A stretch of 64,000 nt of DNA from Aphrocallistes beatrix (taxonomy: Eukaryota > Porifera > Hexactinellida > Sceptrulophora > Aphrocallistidae), in contig OY725497.1 of assembly GCA_963281255.1 (NCBI GenBank), forward strand, positions 558,001 through 622,000, in the 5' to 3' direction. The notes under the pieces are model-generated. The model was given only the letters and a program-made list of their open reading frames with translations. It searched no databases and had not been told where the DNA came from. How positions within the stretch are numbered: the first letter of the stretch is position 1; the number at the start of each line of letters is the position of its first letter. The position numbers and the translations under genes were made by a program. Shown here one piece after another: positions 63,929 through 64,000 of the stretch.

Positions 63929-64000
63929 CAGGTGACTCCGCTTTTAATCGGGACACTTTGGTCCCGGATATTTATTGTTCCGATTAAGCGGAGTTAACCG
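63929..64000. mobile_element. Inverted-repeat element at the window edge
   Basis: CAGGTGACTCCGCTTTTAAT and the complement of ATTAAGCGGAGTTAACCG pair imperfectly, with an inner CGGGAC/GTCCCG hairpin. It looks like a small Tigger-type MITE, but its right border is at or beyond the end of the window. Confidence 0.55.

Overview
The window is nuclear DNA from a gene-dense, AT-rich animal genome. It carries metazoan-type genes (cullin-4, cyclin J, zyxin/ajuba-type LIM protein, SNX13/14/25 sorting nexins, RTEL1, Maf/CNC-like bZIP, UPF0739). Many large genes lack introns (PRP8, RTEL1, NOP2, DPAGT1, SNX25), and the rest have mostly short GT-AG introns. No rRNA, tRNA, CRISPR array or bacterial operon was seen. 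A compact non-vertebrate, perhaps a sponge, fits, but the sequence alone does not settle the taxon.

Positions 1-13,400 are a decaying tandem array. The ancestral unit seems to be a head-to-head pair: a multi-spanning membrane protein gene on the minus strand and an adenylate kinase 2 gene on the plus strand, sharing a promoter of about 110 bp. There are three open copies of the membrane gene (one with a replaced N-terminus), one copy broken by a frameshift and by a full-length mariner transposon, two kinase pseudogene pieces, and one intact AK2 at 12,691. A satellite of about 3.8 kb with 18/22-bp units separates the array from the intact kinase.

Positions 13,600-24,700 hold two PXA/PX sorting nexins flanking an asteroid-type nuclease homologue, then UPF0739, then repeats (a GC-headed dispersed repeat, a 140-bp tandem array, a 17-bp minisatellite). 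Positions 24,700-31,600 hold an M20 metallopeptidase with cyclin J inside one intron on the opposite strand, a complex III subunit 7, and beta-tubulin with a small gene inside its intron. Positions 32,900-42,300 run PRP8, isochorismatase-like hydrolase and RPL8 on the plus strand. Positions 42,300-48,500 are a transposon-rich island (dead mariner, Mutator-like remnant, inverted dispersed repeats) plus a MATE transporter.

Positions 48,577-64,000 run NOP2, DPAGT1, RTEL1, LIM protein and cullin-4, all plus strand and closely spaced. Cullin-4 was assembled here from 14 exons, contains the farnesyltransferase beta gene on the opposite strand in one intron, and runs off the window end, with a bZIP gene inside its last visible intron or just after a truncated end.

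The two main observations are repeated gene-within-intron nesting (three clear cases and one possible in about 40 kb) and the membrane-protein/AK2 array with its layered history of duplication, deletion and transposition. Splice sites, reading phases and domain matches were worked out by eye; no alignment or database search was run.
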